Source: Curvibacter soli | GTDB lineage: Bacteria > Pseudomonadota > Gammaproteobacteria > Burkholderiales > Burkholderiaceae_C | Direction: 5' to 3' | Length of the DNA: 64,000 bases | Assembly (NCBI RefSeq): GCF_029211125.1 | Contig: NZ_JARGEN010000018.1 | Span: 1 to 64,000 of the forward strand | In this document: one piece after another, positions 17,738 through 28,998 of the stretch | How the letters are laid out: each line of letters starts with the position of its first letter | Numbering within the stretch: the stretch's first letter is position 1 | Notes under the pieces: model-generated | Seen by the model: the letters and a program-made list of their open reading frames with translations, nothing else | Told to the model about the DNA's origin: nothing | Database searches by the model: none | Program-made: the position numbers and the translations under genes

Positions 17738-19708
17738 CTATGCGCCGGCCTCCTTCGCCGCCACGGATTTCTGCTTCAGCGCCTGGGCCTGCGCCTCGGC
17801 ATCGTAGAAATCGAAATCCAGCAGGTTGCCGGGCACGGATGCGGATGCGCCATCCGCGCCGGCCGGCGCGGGCACCGGCGGCAGGTCGAGCTCCATCATC
17901 AGGAAGTCCGGGCCGGGCGGCTGCACAGGCGCGGCATCCAGAGTCTGCGCGGGAGGCCGCGGCAGTGCGGGCGACAGCCCCAGGGTCTCGGCGGCGATCT
18001 CGCGCAGCAGCAGCAATTCCTTGAACGCCGTCAGATCGAACGCCTCTCCCGCAGCGCCCGGCACGTGCCTGAACAGGAATGCGTCGAACACCTGGAGCAC
18101 CTCCGGCGTTCCCCACGCCTGCAGCAAACGCCCGATGACGGCCGGGTAGGCCTCCACGCCCTTCCCCGGCTTGTTGAACCCGGCGAACGGCGGCACGAGC
18201 GCGCAGAAGCGCTGGTTGAAGCGGTGCCGCAGGCCGTTGTATTCCTCGACGCGGCTGAGCGTGTGGTAGACCGTGAGCAGGTCCAGCCAGGCCAGCGGGT
18301 TCATGGCTTCACGCCCCGCCAGACCGTCCTGCAGCAGCGCAATGGCCTCGTCGTACTGGCCCAGCGAAACGTAGAACTCGGCGTCCTGGCGCACATCCCC
18401 GGTCGATTCGGCATGCGAGAACCGGGACACCGCCACGGGCGCGGCCGGCGCAGCAAGCACCTGCGAGGCCGGCGCGTTGGGTGCGTTGGGCATGGCTGGC
18501 ACGACAGGCTTGCGCCCAACGGCAGCCAGGGCCGCCGGAGGCTCTGCCTGCCGCGCGGCGTCTTCCTCGACCTGCGACAAGTCCACGTCCAGAGGGCTTG
18601 TGGAGACTGGCGCCGTGCGAAGGACGGAGGCCGGGGGACGGGAGGCCAAATCCTTCTCGATCTCTTCCAGCAATGCGCTGATAGGCTCCTGCGCCACGGA
18701 TGCCTGCGCGCTCTTGTGCCACCACGGCGCGCGCCGGTCGCTGCCGCGCCTGCGCAGCAGCAAAAACCCGGTCCCCGCCATGCACAGCAACAGCAGCGCC
18801 GCCAGGGCGTAGACCACGGGGTTGCCGTAGCGCTCATCGCGCGCCTGCGCCAGTTGCGCCTGCAGATCCGCAATCGTCGCCCGGTCGCGGCCCGCGGCAT
18901 TGCGCAAGGCCCGCACATCGTTCTCCACGGCCTGGAGCCGCTTTTCATCAGCTCCTGCCTGCTGCGGCTGCGCGTTCAGCGCCTTCCAGTTCGCCGCCGC
19001 ATCGGCACGCTGCGCGCTGGCGCCGTCCACAGGCTGGCTGCCGAGCGCGGGCGTCAGGCGCAACGCCAGCGGCGCATCCTGCAGCAATTCACCCCCCAGC
19101 GGTTCCAGGTCCAGGCGGGGCTTTCCCGATACGGCTGATCGCGCCGTGGCGGCGGGGGCCAGGCTCCGCGCTCCCGATCGGCTGCGCGCCGCGGGCAGCG
19201 CACCCGCTTCGCCCGCAGCGCGGCGGGGTGCCGCGCGGGTCGGCGCCGGGGTGGCCTCTTGCGCGCTGGCCGCAGCAGGGCTTTGCGGCTGCGGCACGGC
19301 AGGCGCGGGAATGGCCGCCGACCCGGCACGCGCGGCGCTTTCGGTCGCGGAAGGCAGTTGCGGGAAAAAGTCATAGCGCCGCGAAACGGCACCGCCGCAA
19401 CCAGCATGCAACACCACCGAGGCCAGGGGCTCGTCGATGGGTGCGGAGGTGACCACGCGCACCCGCCCTTCCCCCGCCGCGGCGACGACGCGCACGCGCG
19501 AGGCCGGTATCTGCGCATCGCCCGCATACACATCGGCGGAAACACACGACGCGGCAGCATCCGCCCCGGCGTCCATCTGCACGTCGAAAACAAGGTCCAG
19601 CGGCTGGCCCAGCACCACCGTTCCGCGCGCATCCCCCAGCGATAGCGCCGTGGCCCATCCGGCAACCAACCCCAACCCCGCTCCGAGCAGTGTATTTCTG
19701 AGTTTCAC
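17738..19708 (-). CDS. fimV: FimV-like pilus/polar assembly protein
   Basis: About 656 residues from the GTG at 19706-19708, which opens directly on a signal-like segment (LRNTLLGAGLGLVAGWATALSLGDARG); an ATG at 19742-19744 would add 12 residues. The N-terminal FimV domain reads GTVVLGQPLDLVFDVQMD, then an Ala/Pro-rich spacer, a coiled coil (LQAVENDVRALRNAAGRDRATIADLQAQL), one transmembrane helix (VVYALAALLLLCMAGTGFLLL) and a cytoplasmic tail with a TPR-like segment (EFYVSLGQYDEAIALLQDGL). FimV/HubP proteins organise polar type IV pili and twitching. It is shorter than typical FimV (over 800) and no LysM motif is evident, so it may be a paralogue. Confidence 0.72.
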   Translation of the reverse strand: MKLRNTLLGAGLGLVAGWATALSLGDARGTVVLGQPLDLVFDVQMDAGADAAASCVSADVYAGDAQIPASRVRVVAAAGEGRVRVVTSAPIDEPLASVVLHAGCGGAVSRRYDFFPQLPSATESAARAGSAAIPAPAVPQPQSPAAASAQEATPAPTRAAPRRAAGEAGALPAARSRSGARSLAPAATARSAVSGKPRLDLEPLGGELLQDAPLALRLTPALGSQPVDGASAQRADAAANWKALNAQPQQAGADEKRLQAVENDVRALRNAAGRDRATIADLQAQLAQARDERYGNPVVYALAALLLLCMAGTGFLLLRRRGSDRRAPWWHKSAQASVAQEPISALLEEIEKDLASRPPASVLRTAPVSTSPLDVDLSQVEEDAARQAEPPAALAAVGRKPVVPAMPNAPNAPASQVLAAPAAPVAVSRFSHAESTGDVRQDAEFYVSLGQYDEAIALLQDGLAGREAMNPLAWLDLLTVYHTLSRVEEYNGLRHRFNQRFCALVPPFAGFNKPGKGVEAYPAVIGRLLQAWGTPEVLQVFDAFLFRHVPGAAGEAFDLTAFKELLLLREIAAETLGLSPALPRPPAQTLDAAPVQPPGPDFLMMELDLPPVPAPAGADGASASVPGNLLDFDFYDAEAQAQALKQKSVAAKEAGA

Positions 19709-19779
19709 GGCAATTTCGTATTTGTATCCACCTGATTCTGGCATGAGTGCCCAGCTTTGTGCCCAGCGGCCCATCCCGC

Positions 19780-19911
19780 ACCGGGGCGCGCATGCTGCGC
19801 TTCGCCGACGGGCCCGACGAAGTGCACCGCAATGCCATCGCCAAGCTCGAACTCGGCAAGTACGCGCCGAACCCGCGCGAGGTGAAGATGCCCTTCACGC
19901 CCGGCTGCTGA
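19780..19911 (+). pseudogene. C-terminal remnant of an acyl-CoA dehydrogenase
   Basis: A short plus-strand frame ending at TGA 19909-19911 reads [24 protein letters not shown] followed by about 15 residues, matching the C-terminal end of acyl-CoA dehydrogenases (usual form [12 protein letters not shown]..IA..EL). Nothing upstream encodes the rest: the minus-strand fimV-like gene begins at 19708. It is therefore a leftover of a deleted gene lying between fimV and the next minus-strand gene. Confidence 0.72.
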
Positions 19912-19932
19912 ACGGCGTCGGGCGCCTTGCCG

Positions 19933-20631
19933 CTACAGCGGCAGATCGACGGCGGGCAGGTTGCGCAGCGCGGATGCGCTGGCGGCCTTGAGCACACCGG
20001 TGGCATAGGCCAGCGTGGGCAGTTGCGCGGGGCTGTACTCCTGGCGCAGGTATACCTTGCCGCGCAGCAGCATCAGGATGAGCGGCGTCTGCGCCTGGGC
20101 GGCGGCCCCGGCGGGCCAGTCCATGAGCGCGGCCACCACCTCGGGCGTTACCCAGAGCTGTCCATGCTCGCGCAGGTCGGCCACCACGGCGTAGCTGCGC
20201 CAAAACTCGTCGGGCGCGGAAGACCAGCCGACCTCCTCGAACATGGCGAGCCAGCGCATTTCCTCGGGCAGGCTCGTGCCCATCGTGGTCTGCAGGTTAT
20301 CGGTGTAGAGCGAATAGGCACGGGTTTCGAGCGCTTCCTTCAGCGGGCGGTTCATGACCATGATGGCTGCCTCGGCATTCGCGTCGACATCGGCGCGCGC
20401 CCGCAGTTCGCGGCCCCGGATGAACTCGCGCGAAGGCGCGGTGCATTCGAGCCGCCAGGCATGGCCGTCGATGTCGCCGCCGATGCCGAAGCCGTCGCTG
20501 CCCGGCTCCGCCGCGTACGACAGGCGCTGGCTCACGGCCCAGGCCGCGATGGCGCCGGGCGCCGCAGATGCCACGGGCGCGGCGGCACCGTCCTCGGGCT
20601 TGTGGATTGCTTTCTTGATGCGGTCGAACAC
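19933..20631 (-). CDS. Conserved hypothetical protein, 232 residues
   Basis: Start set at the GTG 20629-20631 because GAGGAGG lies six bases upstream and the product then begins VFDRIKKAIHK; the open frame extends 90 bases further without a ribosome binding site. The protein is soluble, with a segment of GDIDGHAWRLECTAPSREFI and RGRELRARADV suggestive of an immunoglobulin-like or beta-sandwich region, then an alpha-helical half (FWRSYAVVADLREHGQLWVTPEVVAALMDWP). No known catalytic motif is visible. It is divergent from the glutathione S-transferase gene 130 bases away. Function unknown. Confidence 0.7.
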   Translation of the reverse strand: MFDRIKKAIHKPEDGAAAPVASAAPGAIAAWAVSQRLSYAAEPGSDGFGIGGDIDGHAWRLECTAPSREFIRGRELRARADVDANAEAAIMVMNRPLKEALETRAYSLYTDNLQTTMGTSLPEEMRWLAMFEEVGWSSAPDEFWRSYAVVADLREHGQLWVTPEVVAALMDWPAGAAAQAQTPLILMLLRGKVYLRQEYSPAQLPTLAYATGVLKAASASALRNLPAVDLPL

Positions 20632-20761
20632 GGGCAGCCTCCTCGCGGGTTCCTCAAGCAGATGATTATTGGCCCAAACGCCCGCATGCGGGAAAATCCC
20701 GTGGCAGGCAGGGCGTGACAAATGCCACTACGATGCGCCGGCCCCCTATGCTGCGCCTGCC

Positions 20762-21463
20762 ATGACAACCTCCATCCAACTCTATTCCTGGCCCACGCCC
20801 AACGGCCACAAGATCCACATCATGCTGGAGGAATGCGGCCTGCCCTATGCGGCGCATGCCATCGACATCGGCCAGGGCGACCAGTTCAAGCCAGACTTCC
20901 TGGCGATCAGCCCCAACAACAAGATTCCCGCCATCATCGATCCGCAGGGGCCGGACGGCCAGCCCATTTCCGTGTTCGAGTCGGGCGCCATCCTGCTCTA
21001 CCTGGCGGGCAAGACAGGCCGGTTCCTGCCCGCCAGCGACCGCGGCAAGTTCGAGGCGCTGCAGTGGCTCATGTTCCAGATGGGGAGCGTCGGGCCGATG
21101 CTGGGGCAGGCCCACCATTTCCGGCTCTACGCACCCGAGAAGATTCCCTACGCCATCGACCGCTACACCAGCGAGGCGCGGCGCCTGTACGGCGTGCTCG
21201 ACAAGCGGCTGTCCCAGCGCGAATGGGTGGCCGGCGATGCCTACGGCGTGGCCGACATCGCCATCTTCCCGTGGCTGCGCAGCGCCGAAAACCAGGGCGT
21301 GGACTGGGCCGACTACCCGCACGCCAAGCGCTGGTTCGACGCCATCGCTGCACGCCCTGCGGTGCAGCGCGGCGTGCAGGTGCTCGCGCACCTGCGCAAA
21401 CCCCTGACTGGCAGCAAAGAGCGGGACATTCTGTTGGGCAAGACGCAGTATCGGAGCCGCTGA
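20762..21463 (+). CDS. Glutathione S-transferase, YfcG/YghU-like
   Basis: A 233-residue two-domain GST. The thioredoxin-like N-terminal half contains [18 protein letters not shown] and the glutathione-binding [31 protein letters not shown] pattern (Ile-Pro and Glu-Ser), and the helical C-terminal half has [15 protein letters not shown]. The Thr-Pro-Asn-Gly-x-K start of helix 1 and the long [13 protein letters not shown] tail resemble nu-class disulfide-bond oxidoreductases such as E. coli YfcG. The ATG at 20762 is preferred over a longer frame because the GST fold begins there. Confidence 0.88.
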   Translation: MTTSIQLYSWPTPNGHKIHIMLEECGLPYAAHAIDIGQGDQFKPDFLAISPNNKIPAIIDPQGPDGQPISVFESGAILLYLAGKTGRFLPASDRGKFEALQWLMFQMGSVGPMLGQAHHFRLYAPEKIPYAIDRYTSEARRLYGVLDKRLSQREWVAGDAYGVADIAIFPWLRSAENQGVDWADYPHAKRWFDAIAARPAVQRGVQVLAHLRKPLTGSKERDILLGKTQYRSR

Positions 21464-21589
21464 ACCCGCTGCGCGGTCGGCTGAACCATGGTTTGCGCAA
21501 AAGGAATGGGAATGCGGCCCCACCGCCAGCAGAGGCCGGGCATTCCGATGAAGCATGTGCCGCGCAAGTCCTGTGGATAATCGCCAGCC

Positions 21590-22894
21590 ATGAATCCCCT
21601 GCTCTCGCGCCTGCAGCCCTATCCCTTCGAGCGGCTGCGGCAGCTCTTCGCGGGCGTCGCGCCCAACCCGGCCTACCGCCCCATCAGCCTTGGCATCGGC
21701 GAGCCCCGCCACCCCACGCCGCAGTTCATCAAGGACGCACTTTGCGCCAGCCTGGCCGGGCTGGCGGCCTACCCGGCCACTGCCGGCGAGCCGCGCCTGC
21801 GCGAAGCATTCACGGGCTGGCTCGGGCGCCGCTACGGCATTGCGCTGGACGCGGCCACGCAGGTGCTGCCCGTGAACGGCTCGCGCGAGGCGCTGTTCGC
21901 CTTCGCGCAGGTGGTAATTGGCCCGGAAGCGTCCGAGCGGCCCTGCACGCCGCCGGGCCGCCCCAAGGCGGGCAGCGCCCCCTCGGGGGACAGCGAACCA
22001 CACGAAGTGGGGAGCGTGGGGGCCCCGGTCGTGGTCTGTCCCAATCCGTTCTACCAAATCTACGAGGGCGCGGCGCTGCTCGCGGGCGCCGACCCGTACT
22101 ACGCGCCGAGCGACCCGGCGCGCAACTTCGCGGTGGACTGGGACAGCGTGCCCGCCGCCGTGTGGGCGCGCACGCGGCTGCTCTACGTCTGCTCGCCCGG
22201 CAACCCCACGGGCGCGGTGATGCCGCTGGCCGAATGGGAGAAGCTGTTCGCCCTGTCGGACCGGTACGGCTTCGTCATCGCATCGGACGAGTGCTACAGC
22301 GAGATCTACTTCCGCGACGAACCGCCGCTGGGCGGCCTGGAAGCGGCAGCCAAGCTGGGGCGCGGCGATTTCAAGAACCTCGTGGCCTTCACCAGCCTGT
22401 CCAAGCGCAGCAACGTGCCCGGCATGCGCAGCGGCTTCGTGGCGGGCGACGCCGCGCTGCTGAAAGCTTTTCTGCTCTACCGCACCTACCACGGCAGCGC
22501 CATGAGCCCGGTGTTCCAGGCCGCCAGCATCGCCGCCTGGAACGACGAGCAGCACGTGGTGGAGAACCGCGCGCTCTACCGCGCCAAGTTCGCCGCAGTC
22601 ACGCCGCTGCTGGCCGCGGTGATGGACGTGGCCCTGCCCGACGCCGGCTTCTACCTCTGGGCCGGTGTGCCGGCGCACCTGGGCCTCGACGACGCGGCCT
22701 TCGCGCGCGAACTGCTGGCTCAATACAATGTGACGGTGCTCCCGGGCAGCTACCTCGCGCGCGGCAGCGCAGGCGCCAATCCCGGCGCGGGCCGCGTGCG
22801 CATGGCCCTGGTGGCCGAGACCGCCGAATGCGTGGAGGCGGCCCGGCGCATCGCGCAGTTCATCCAATCCTTCCCCGCCAGCAACACACAATGA
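21590..22894 (+). CDS. dapC: Succinyldiaminopimelate transaminase DapC, with an internal insertion
   Basis: PLP enzyme making N-succinyl-LL-2,6-diaminopimelate in the lysine/peptidoglycan pathway. Recognised from [40 protein letters not shown], the PLP lysine in [17 protein letters not shown], and its place directly before dapD. The 434-residue length exceeds the usual ~398. The excess is a Pro/Gly/Ser-rich block of about 35 residues at 111-146, between [10 protein letters not shown] and [10 protein letters not shown], encoded by a family-B repeat element in frame. The ATG of dapD overlaps its stop (ATGA). Confidence 0.93.
   Translation: MNPLLSRLQPYPFERLRQLFAGVAPNPAYRPISLGIGEPRHPTPQFIKDALCASLAGLAAYPATAGEPRLREAFTGWLGRRYGIALDAATQVLPVNGSREALFAFAQVVIGPEASERPCTPPGRPKAGSAPSGDSEPHEVGSVGAPVVVCPNPFYQIYEGAALLAGADPYYAPSDPARNFAVDWDSVPAAVWARTRLLYVCSPGNPTGAVMPLAEWEKLFALSDRYGFVIASDECYSEIYFRDEPPLGGLEAAAKLGRGDFKNLVAFTSLSKRSNVPGMRSGFVAGDAALLKAFLLYRTYHGSAMSPVFQAASIAAWNDEQHVVENRALYRAKFAAVTPLLAAVMDVALPDAGFYLWAGVPAHLGLDDAAFARELLAQYNVTVLPGSYLARGSAGANPGAGRVRMALVAETAECVEAARRIAQFIQSFPASNTQ
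21918..22034 (-). repeat. Family-B element inside dapC
   Basis: The complement contains GCTCCCCACTTCGTGTGG, CCCCCGAGGGGGCG and GGCGGCCCGGCGGC in the order seen downstream of msbA (6294-6380). It keeps the dapC frame open. Forward translation in another frame gives [12 protein letters not shown], identical to a translation of the ligA copy, which directly demonstrates the sequence relation. Confidence 0.75.
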
Positions 22895-23715
22895 CCCAGC
22901 AACTCCAGACCCTCATCGACACCGCGTGGGAAAACCGCGCCAGCATCTCGCCCCAGGCCGCCCCCCAAGAGGCCGCCGAGGCGGTGGAGCACGTGATCGC
23001 GGAGCTCGACGCCGGCCGCCTGCGCGTGGCCACGCGCGAAGGCGTGGGCCAGTGGACCGTGCACCAGTGGATCAAGAAAGCCGTGCTGCTGTCGTTTCGC
23101 CTGAAGGACAACGCGCTGATGCACGCGGGCGAACTGGCCTTCTTCGACAAGGTGCCGACCAAGTTCGCCGGCCAGTCCGAGGAAGCCCTGCGCGCCAGCG
23201 GCGTGCGCGTGGTGCCGCCCGCCGTGGCGCGGCGCGGCAGCTTCATCGCCCGTGGCGCGATCCTGATGCCCAGCTACGTGAACATCGGCGCCTACGTGGA
23301 CGAAGGCACGATGGTGGACACCTGGGCCACGGTCGGCAGTTGCGCGCAGGTCGGCAAGAACGTGCACCTCTCCGGTGGCGTGGGCCTGGGCGGCGTGCTG
23401 GAGCCGCTGCAGGCCAACCCGACCATCATCGAGGACAACTGCTTCATCGGCGCGCGCTCCGAGATCGTCGAGGGCGTGATCGTGGAAGAGAACTCCGTCA
23501 TCAGCATGGGCGTGTACATCGGCCAGAGCACCCCGATCTACGACCGCGCCACCGACGCCGTGAGCTATGGCCGCATCCCCGCCGGCTCGGTGGTGGTGAG
23601 CGGAAACCTGCCCAAGGCCGGTGGCAAGTACAGCATGTACGCGGCAATCATCGTGAAGAGGGTGGACGCCAAGACGCGCTCCACCACCAGCCTGAACGAC
23701 CTGCTGCGCGACTGA
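22891..23715 (+). CDS. dapD: Tetrahydrodipicolinate N-succinyltransferase DapD
   Basis: Transfers succinyl from succinyl-CoA to tetrahydrodipicolinate, the step before DapC. The 274-residue protein has an N-terminal helical domain ([17 protein letters not shown]) and a left-handed parallel beta-helix of hexapeptide repeats ([38 protein letters not shown]-type segments), with the conserved [21 protein letters not shown]. The ATG overlaps the dapC stop by four bases. A much longer open frame in the same register starting upstream is an artefact. Confidence 0.96.
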   Translation: MTQQLQTLIDTAWENRASISPQAAPQEAAEAVEHVIAELDAGRLRVATREGVGQWTVHQWIKKAVLLSFRLKDNALMHAGELAFFDKVPTKFAGQSEEALRASGVRVVPPAVARRGSFIARGAILMPSYVNIGAYVDEGTMVDTWATVGSCAQVGKNVHLSGGVGLGGVLEPLQANPTIIEDNCFIGARSEIVEGVIVEENSVISMGVYIGQSTPIYDRATDAVSYGRIPAGSVVVSGNLPKAGGKYSMYAAIIVKRVDAKTRSTTSLNDLLRD

Positions 23716-23760
23716 CGCACCCGCCCACGCAACGCACCGACCGAAGAGAGGGGAAGCACC

Positions 23761-24924
23761 ATGGGAATGATGGAACAAATCCTGCGGCTCATGAATGCCA
23801 AGCAGGCGTCCGACGTGTACCTGTCGGCCCACGCCCCCGCGCTCATCAAGATCAACGGCCAGTGCGTTCCCATCAACAACCAGATCCTGCCGCCCGAGGC
23901 GCCGCGCGCGCTGCTGGCCGAAATCGTGCCGCCCGACCGCATCGAGGAGCTGGAGGAAACCGGCGAACTCAACATCGGCGTCGGCCTGCCCGGCGTAGGG
24001 CGCTTTCGCATCAGCGCCATGCGCCAGCGCGGCAACTACGCGGTGGTGGTGCGCTTCATCCTGCTCGAAGTGCCGCAGCTCGCCACGCTGAGCCTGCCGC
24101 CGTTGATGGGCGACCTCATCATGGAAAAGCGCGGCCTCATCCTGGTGGTGGGCGCCACGGGCTCGGGCAAGAGCACCACGCTGGCCTCGATGATCGACCA
24201 CCGCAACGACCAGTTGGCGGGCCACATCCTCACCATCGAGGATCCGATCGAATTCCTTTTCCGCAACAAGAAGGCCATCGTCAACCAGCGCGAGGTGGGC
24301 ACCGACACGCAGTCGCTGCAGGTGGCGCTGAAGAACGCGCTGCGCCAGGCGCCCGACGTGATCCTGATCGGCGAGATCCGCGACCGCGAAACCATGTCGG
24401 CCGCCATCGCCTACGCCCAGTCGGGCCACCTGTGCCTGGCCACCATGCACGCCAACAACAGCTACCAGGCGCTCAACCGCATCCTGAGCTTCTACCCTGC
24501 CGAAGTGCGCCCCACCATGCTGGGCGACCTGGCTGCTGCGCTCAGGGCCATCGTCTCGCAGCGCCTGGTGCGCACGATAGACGGCGCGCGCCTGCCCGCC
24601 GTGGAGGTGATGCTCAACACCCGGCTGGTGGCCGAGATGATCGAGCGCGGCGATTTCTCCGGCATCCAGGAGGCGATGGAGAAATCCATGGCCGAAGGCT
24701 CGCAGACCTTCGAGCAGGCGCTCGCCGACATGGTGCTGCGCAACGTGATCGACCGCAAGGAGGCCATCGCCTACGCCGACTCGCCCACCAACCTCATCTG
24801 GCGCCTGCAAAACGACTTCGCCCAGGCCAGCAAGGCCGCCCAGGCCCAGGCGCTGGCCCAGCAGGAATCCGACGACGAGCCGTCGTTCACCGAAATCGTC
24901 CTCGATGTGAAACCCACCGCCTGA
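23761..24924 (+). CDS. pilU: Type IV pilus retraction ATPase PilU
   Basis: Hexameric secretion-superfamily ATPase assisting PilT in pilus retraction. In 387 residues: N-terminal PAS-like domain ([23 protein letters not shown]), Walker [17 protein letters not shown], Asp box with [10 protein letters not shown], Walker [17 protein letters not shown] and His box [10 protein letters not shown]. The extended C-terminal tail ([24 protein letters not shown]) distinguishes PilU from PilT. GAGGGGAAG precedes the ATG. Its location between dapD and dapE, overlapping dapE (TGATG), places a motility gene in a lysine biosynthesis operon; no pilT is in the window. Confidence 0.9.
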   Translation: MGMMEQILRLMNAKQASDVYLSAHAPALIKINGQCVPINNQILPPEAPRALLAEIVPPDRIEELEETGELNIGVGLPGVGRFRISAMRQRGNYAVVVRFILLEVPQLATLSLPPLMGDLIMEKRGLILVVGATGSGKSTTLASMIDHRNDQLAGHILTIEDPIEFLFRNKKAIVNQREVGTDTQSLQVALKNALRQAPDVILIGEIRDRETMSAAIAYAQSGHLCLATMHANNSYQALNRILSFYPAEVRPTMLGDLAAALRAIVSQRLVRTIDGARLPAVEVMLNTRLVAEMIERGDFSGIQEAMEKSMAEGSQTFEQALADMVLRNVIDRKEAIAYADSPTNLIWRLQNDFAQASKAAQAQALAQQESDDEPSFTEIVLDVKPTA

Positions 24925-26114
24925 TGTACCGCACCCTGCACCTGGCCGAACAGCTCATCGCCCGCCCCTCCGTCACGCCGGATGATTCCGGCTGCCTGCG
25001 CATGATCACCGCGCGGCTGGAGCCACTGGGTTTCGTGTGCGACATCATCGAGAGCGGCCCGGCGGATTTCCGCGTCACCAACTTATGGGCAAAAAGGCCC
25101 GCAGCGCCCGTGAATAAAGCGCCAACAGCTCCTGAAAAAGTAGCAAATACGCTGGTCTTCGCCGGCCACACCGACGTGGTGCCCACGGGGCCCCTGGAGC
25201 AGTGGAGCAGCGACCCGTTCACGCCCACGCAGCGCGAGGGCAAGCTCTATGGCCGCGGCGCCAGCGACATGAAGACCTCGATTGCCGCCTTCGTGGTGGC
25301 GGTGGAGGAATTCCTGGCCACCCAGCCCGAGCCGGCCATCGGCCTCGCCTTCCTGCTCACCAGCGACGAGGAAGGTCCGGCCAACGACGGCACGGTGGTA
25401 GTCTGCGACCGCCTGGCCGCGCGCGGCGAGCGGCTCGACTGGTGCATCGTGGGCGAACCTACGTCCTTGCGGCGCACCGGCGACATGATCAAGAACGGCC
25501 GCCGCGGCAGCATGGGCGGCAAACTCACGGTGCGCGGCGTGCAGGGCCACATCGCCTACCCGCAACTGGCGAAGAACCCGATCCACCTCGCCCTGCCTGC
25601 GCTGGCCGAACTGGCCGCGACCGAGTGGGACCGGGGCAACACCTTCTTCCCGCCCACGAGCTGGCAGATCAGCAACATCCACGCGGGCACCGGCGCCACC
25701 AACGTCATTGCTGGCGCGCTGGTGGTCGACTTCAACTTCCGTTTCTGCACCGAATCGACCGCCGAGGGGCTGCAGCAGCGCGTGCATGCCGTGCTGGACC
25801 GCCACGGCCTGGACTACGACCTGCGCTGGACCATCGGCGGCCAGCCCTTCCTGACCCCGCCGGGCGCACTGGTAGACGCGCTGTGCCAGGCCATCGAGGC
25901 CGAGACCGGCCTTGCCACCGAACTCTCCACCACCGGCGGCACCAGCGACGGCCGCTTCATCGCCCGCATCTGCCCGCAGGTGGTGGAATTCGGCCCGCCC
26001 AACGCCACCATCCACAAGATCGACGAGCACATCGCCATCGCCGACATCGAGCCGCTCAAGGCCATCTACCGCCGCACGATCGAGAACCTCGACGCCGCGG
26101 CGCGCCATGCATGA
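24924..26114 (+). CDS. dapE: Succinyldiaminopimelate desuccinylase DapE, with a repeat-derived insertion
   Basis: Di-zinc M20-family hydrolase releasing LL-diaminopimelate. Motifs: SVTPDDSGC, metal ligands in [31 protein letters not shown] and the C-terminal [10 protein letters not shown] and [10 protein letters not shown]. At 396 residues it is about 20 longer than E. coli DapE. The extra block (about residues 55-70, [15 protein letters not shown]) sits just before the metal-binding GHTDVV strand and is encoded by a family-A repeat at 25090-25147. The start overlaps pilU by one base, the stop overlaps prmB (ATGA). Confidence 0.94.
   Translation: MYRTLHLAEQLIARPSVTPDDSGCLRMITARLEPLGFVCDIIESGPADFRVTNLWAKRPAAPVNKAPTAPEKVANTLVFAGHTDVVPTGPLEQWSSDPFTPTQREGKLYGRGASDMKTSIAAFVVAVEEFLATQPEPAIGLAFLLTSDEEGPANDGTVVVCDRLAARGERLDWCIVGEPTSLRRTGDMIKNGRRGSMGGKLTVRGVQGHIAYPQLAKNPIHLALPALAELAATEWDRGNTFFPPTSWQISNIHAGTGATNVIAGALVVDFNFRFCTESTAEGLQQRVHAVLDRHGLDYDLRWTIGGQPFLTPPGALVDALCQAIEAETGLATELSTTGGTSDGRFIARICPQVVEFGPPNATIHKIDEHIAIADIEPLKAIYRRTIENLDAAARHA
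25090..25147 (+). repeat. Family-A repeat inside dapE
   Basis: AAAAAGGCCCGCAGCGCCC, then AAGCGCCAACAGCT, then AAAAAGTAGCAAA align block by block with intergenic family-A copies such as 17661-17720 (GAAAACGGCTCCAGCGC, AGCGGTGGCAGCT, CAATAGCAAA). The element is in frame and stop-free. Confidence 0.65.
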
Positions 26115-26984
26115 CCCTCATTGAACTGATCGAAGCTGGCGCCCGGCGGCTGGACGCTGCCGGCGTGGCCTTCGGCCATGGCACCACCAACGCCTTCGAC
26201 GAGGCCGCCTGGCTGGTGCTGTGGTGCCTGGGGCTACCGCTCGACGATCTGGATTCCGTACGAAATAGGCCCGTAACGCAGGCGGAACAAGCGCTTGCAG
26301 CTACACTTTTGGAAGCACGCATCGCCACTCGCCAGCCCGCCGCCTACCTCACGCGCGAAGCCTGGCTGCAAGGCGTGCCGTTCTACGTGGACGAGCGCGC
26401 CATCGTTCCGCGCAGCTTCATCGCCGAACTGCTGGCCGACGGCAGCATCGACCCGTGGCTGGGCGAACGGACACGCAATGTGCTCGACCTGTGCACCGGC
26501 AACGGCAGCCTGGCCGTACTGGCCGCCATGGCCTGGCCCGACGTGGCGGTGGACGGCGCCGACATCTCCGACGACGCGCTGGCCGTGGCGCGCATCAACG
26601 TGGACCGGCATGGCCTGCAGGACCGCATCACGCTGCGCCACTCCGACGGGCTGGCACAACTGCCCGGCCCCTACGACCTGATCCTGTGCAACCCGCCCTA
26701 CGTGAACGCGCGGAGCATGGCCGCCCTGCCCGCCGAATACCAGGCCGAGCCCGCGCTGGCGCTGGCCGGCGGCAGCGACGGCATGGACTTCATCCGCCGG
26801 CTGCTGGCCGACGCGCCCGCGCGGCTGTCGCCGCACGGCGTGCTGGTGCTGGAGATCGGCAACGAGCGCGGCAACTTCGAGGCCGCGTTCCCCACACTCG
26901 AAGCGGTCTGGCTCGCCACCAGCGCGGGCGAAGACCAGGTGCTGCTGGCGACGCGCGAGGCGCTCGCTACCCAACCCTTGCCCC

Positions 26985-26998
<14 letters not shown>
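26111..26998 (+). CDS. prmB: Ribosomal protein L3 N5-glutamine methyltransferase PrmB
   Basis: SAM-dependent methyltransferase that modifies a glutamine of ribosomal protein L3. The 295-residue protein has the N-terminal recognition domain with [17 protein letters not shown] and [19 protein letters not shown] motif [15 protein letters not shown] and the glutamine-methylase signature [10 protein letters not shown]. Length and spacing match E. coli PrmB (FGHG to AYL is 60 residues in both). ATGA overlap with dapE and a 14-base overlap with the ABC-F gene indicate coupled translation. Confidence 0.93.
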
Positions 26999-28979
<1,981 letters not shown>

Positions 28980-28998
28980 AAGCTGCCCCACCCAGGGC

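Noticed and set aside
20722-23715. 997-codon plus frame covering GST, dapC and dapD
   Set aside because: Only its last 275 codons (dapD, from 22891) are coding; the earlier part is an Arg/Pro-rich shadow in high-GC DNA.
22926-26114. 1062-codon plus frame
   Set aside because: Only the dapE part from 24924 is real; upstream it shadows dapD and pilU.
26255-26310. Possible family-A repeat inside prmB
   Set aside because: Bases look similar (AAATAGGCCCGTAACGC, CAAGCGCTTGCAGCTA), but the protein has exactly the E. coli PrmB length over this region, so no insertion is indicated.
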